Shown here one piece after another: positions 63,533-64,000 of a stretch of 64,000 nt of DNA (its first letter is position 1; each line of letters opens with the position of its first letter). The DNA is from Liolophura sinensis (taxonomy: Eukaryota; Mollusca; Polyplacophora; Chitonida; Chitonidae). A program made the position numbers and the translations under genes. Under the pieces are notes generated by a model that did no database searches, was not told the origin of the DNA, and saw only the letters and a program-made list of their open reading frames with translations. The stretch spans positions 55,287,249 to 55,351,248 of the forward strand of contig NC_088295.1 in assembly GCF_032854445.1 (NCBI RefSeq). Reading direction: 5' to 3'.

Positions 63533-63890
63533 TTATCGATTTTCTCCAATTCAAATGCATTTTTATAATATCATTTATAAAATAGTCAGTGGCAGTTTCA
63601 TGTGTTTTTTTTTTTTTTTTTTTTTTTTTGACAAGTTTTAGGTGTCGTTCGCTTCTCTTTGTATCGATTTTCTCCAGTTTAAATTTATTTTTGGTAATGT
63701 CATTTATAAAAAGAATCACTTCCAGTTTTATGTGGTTTATTAGACAAGTTTCAGGTGCCCTTCACTTCTCTTTTTATTGATTTTCTCCGGTTTAAATTTA
63801 TTTTTGGCAATGTCATTTATAAAAATAATCAGTTACAGCTTCTTATGGTTTATTTGACAAGTTTCATGTGTCGTTGGCTATTCATTTATT
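63533..63890. repeat. Three-unit tandem repeat, ~113-128 bp unit
   Basis: TAT(C/T)GATTTTCTCC starts at 63,534, 63,662 and 63,775. Each unit continues with AATTTATTTTT(G), ATCATTTATAAAA, a TCCAGTTT-like block, TATGTGG and GACAAGTTT. The first unit is longer because its GTTTATTA segment is replaced by a T25 run (63,605-63,629). Confidence 0.85.
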
Positions 63891-64000
63891 GTTATTGTTT
63901 CCCAAAGTACCGGGTATTATCAGCATGGTTTTCCTGAGGGGAGGATGTTGAAAATGTAGTGCAGACTTACTGACCCGGCAAATGAAAGAAGAAGTTGGTA

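Larger units (their letters stand above)
30219..64000 (+). other. Arrestin-domain-containing (alpha-arrestin) gene, 3' end outside window
   Basis: Four coding exons join in one frame into a 213-residue N-terminal part of an alpha-arrestin. Seen: every junction has GT/AG ends and phases match (1, 1, 0). The arrestin N domain spans about residues 5-150 and the C domain starts near residue 165. Known for the family: ARRDC/TXNIP-type proteins are cytosolic or membrane-associated adaptors that link cargo such as receptors and transporters to NEDD4-family ubiquitin ligases, through PPxY motifs in the C-terminal tail. That tail is not in the window, so ligase binding cannot be judged. The introns are long (18,382, 2,916 and 6,424 bp), and the fourth runs off the right edge. 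Visual and beta arrestins are less likely, because the spacing and the SFKGKHG and CC/DRKGF signatures are those of alpha-arrestins. Which ARRDC paralogue it matches cannot be decided here. Confidence 0.9.
58596..64000 (+). other. Start of intron 4, continuing beyond the window
   Basis: Opens with GTAAGC and I find no continuation of the arrestin C domain before 64,000. The next expected strands and the PPxY tail are absent in all forward frames I inspected. Contents: SINE fragments at 58.8 and 62.1 kb, a higher-complexity block at 62,850-63,300, and a tandem array at 63,533-63,890. Confidence 0.7.

Noticed and set aside
63525-63719. Lys-rich minus-strand frame at the right edge
   Set aside because: Produced by the poly-T run and the tandem repeat; similar peptides appear in each unit.

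Overview
The window is eukaryotic, AT-rich and almost entirely non-coding. Only one gene can be supported: a multi-exon arrestin-domain protein (alpha-arrestin/ARRDC type) on the + strand. The long introns, dense short interspersed elements and MITEs, and TA microsatellites point to an animal. The repeated SINE, with its B box, its conserved core ending in an AAAT-rich tail, and many sequence variants, resembles repeats I associate with lophotrochozoan invertebrates. A mollusc is my best guess, but the sequence alone does not fix the species.

Layout. Bases 1 to about 10,900 hold no recognisable gene, only scattered SINE and MITE copies. At about 10,919-11,176 a TATA-like box, an RFX X-box-like site, an ATG-free stretch and a good splice donor together look like a promoter with a non-coding first exon. 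This is inference. From 11,177 to 30,218 there is no recognisable coding sequence; it could be a long first intron or intergenic DNA. The start codon of the arrestin gene is at 30,235. Coding exons lie at 30,235-30,352, 48,735-48,845, 51,762-51,988 and 58,413-58,595. They join in frame (intron phases 1, 1, 0, with the open donor after exon 4 in phase 0) to give 213 residues: the whole arrestin N domain and the start of the C domain. The rest of the C domain, the C-terminal tail and any PPxY motifs must lie beyond base 64,000.

The non-coding DNA is mainly small non-autonomous transposons. One main tRNA-derived SINE family has about 17 recognisable copies; the full copy at 52,150-52,412 shows both A and B boxes. 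Other SINE types partly share its 3' end. A MITE group flanked by TA, with ends like CCCTAATTCTTCAACNTTTT, has at least eight copies and two or three different interiors. Short tandem arrays, poly-G and poly-T runs and a three-unit ~113-bp array at the right edge account for other structure. No rRNA, true tRNA, CRISPR or autonomous transposon gene was recognised. I found no evidence of a wholly new biological system. The items most worth a second look are the MITE group, the shared SINE tails, the candidate promoter and the 32-T tract at the exon 4 splice acceptor.
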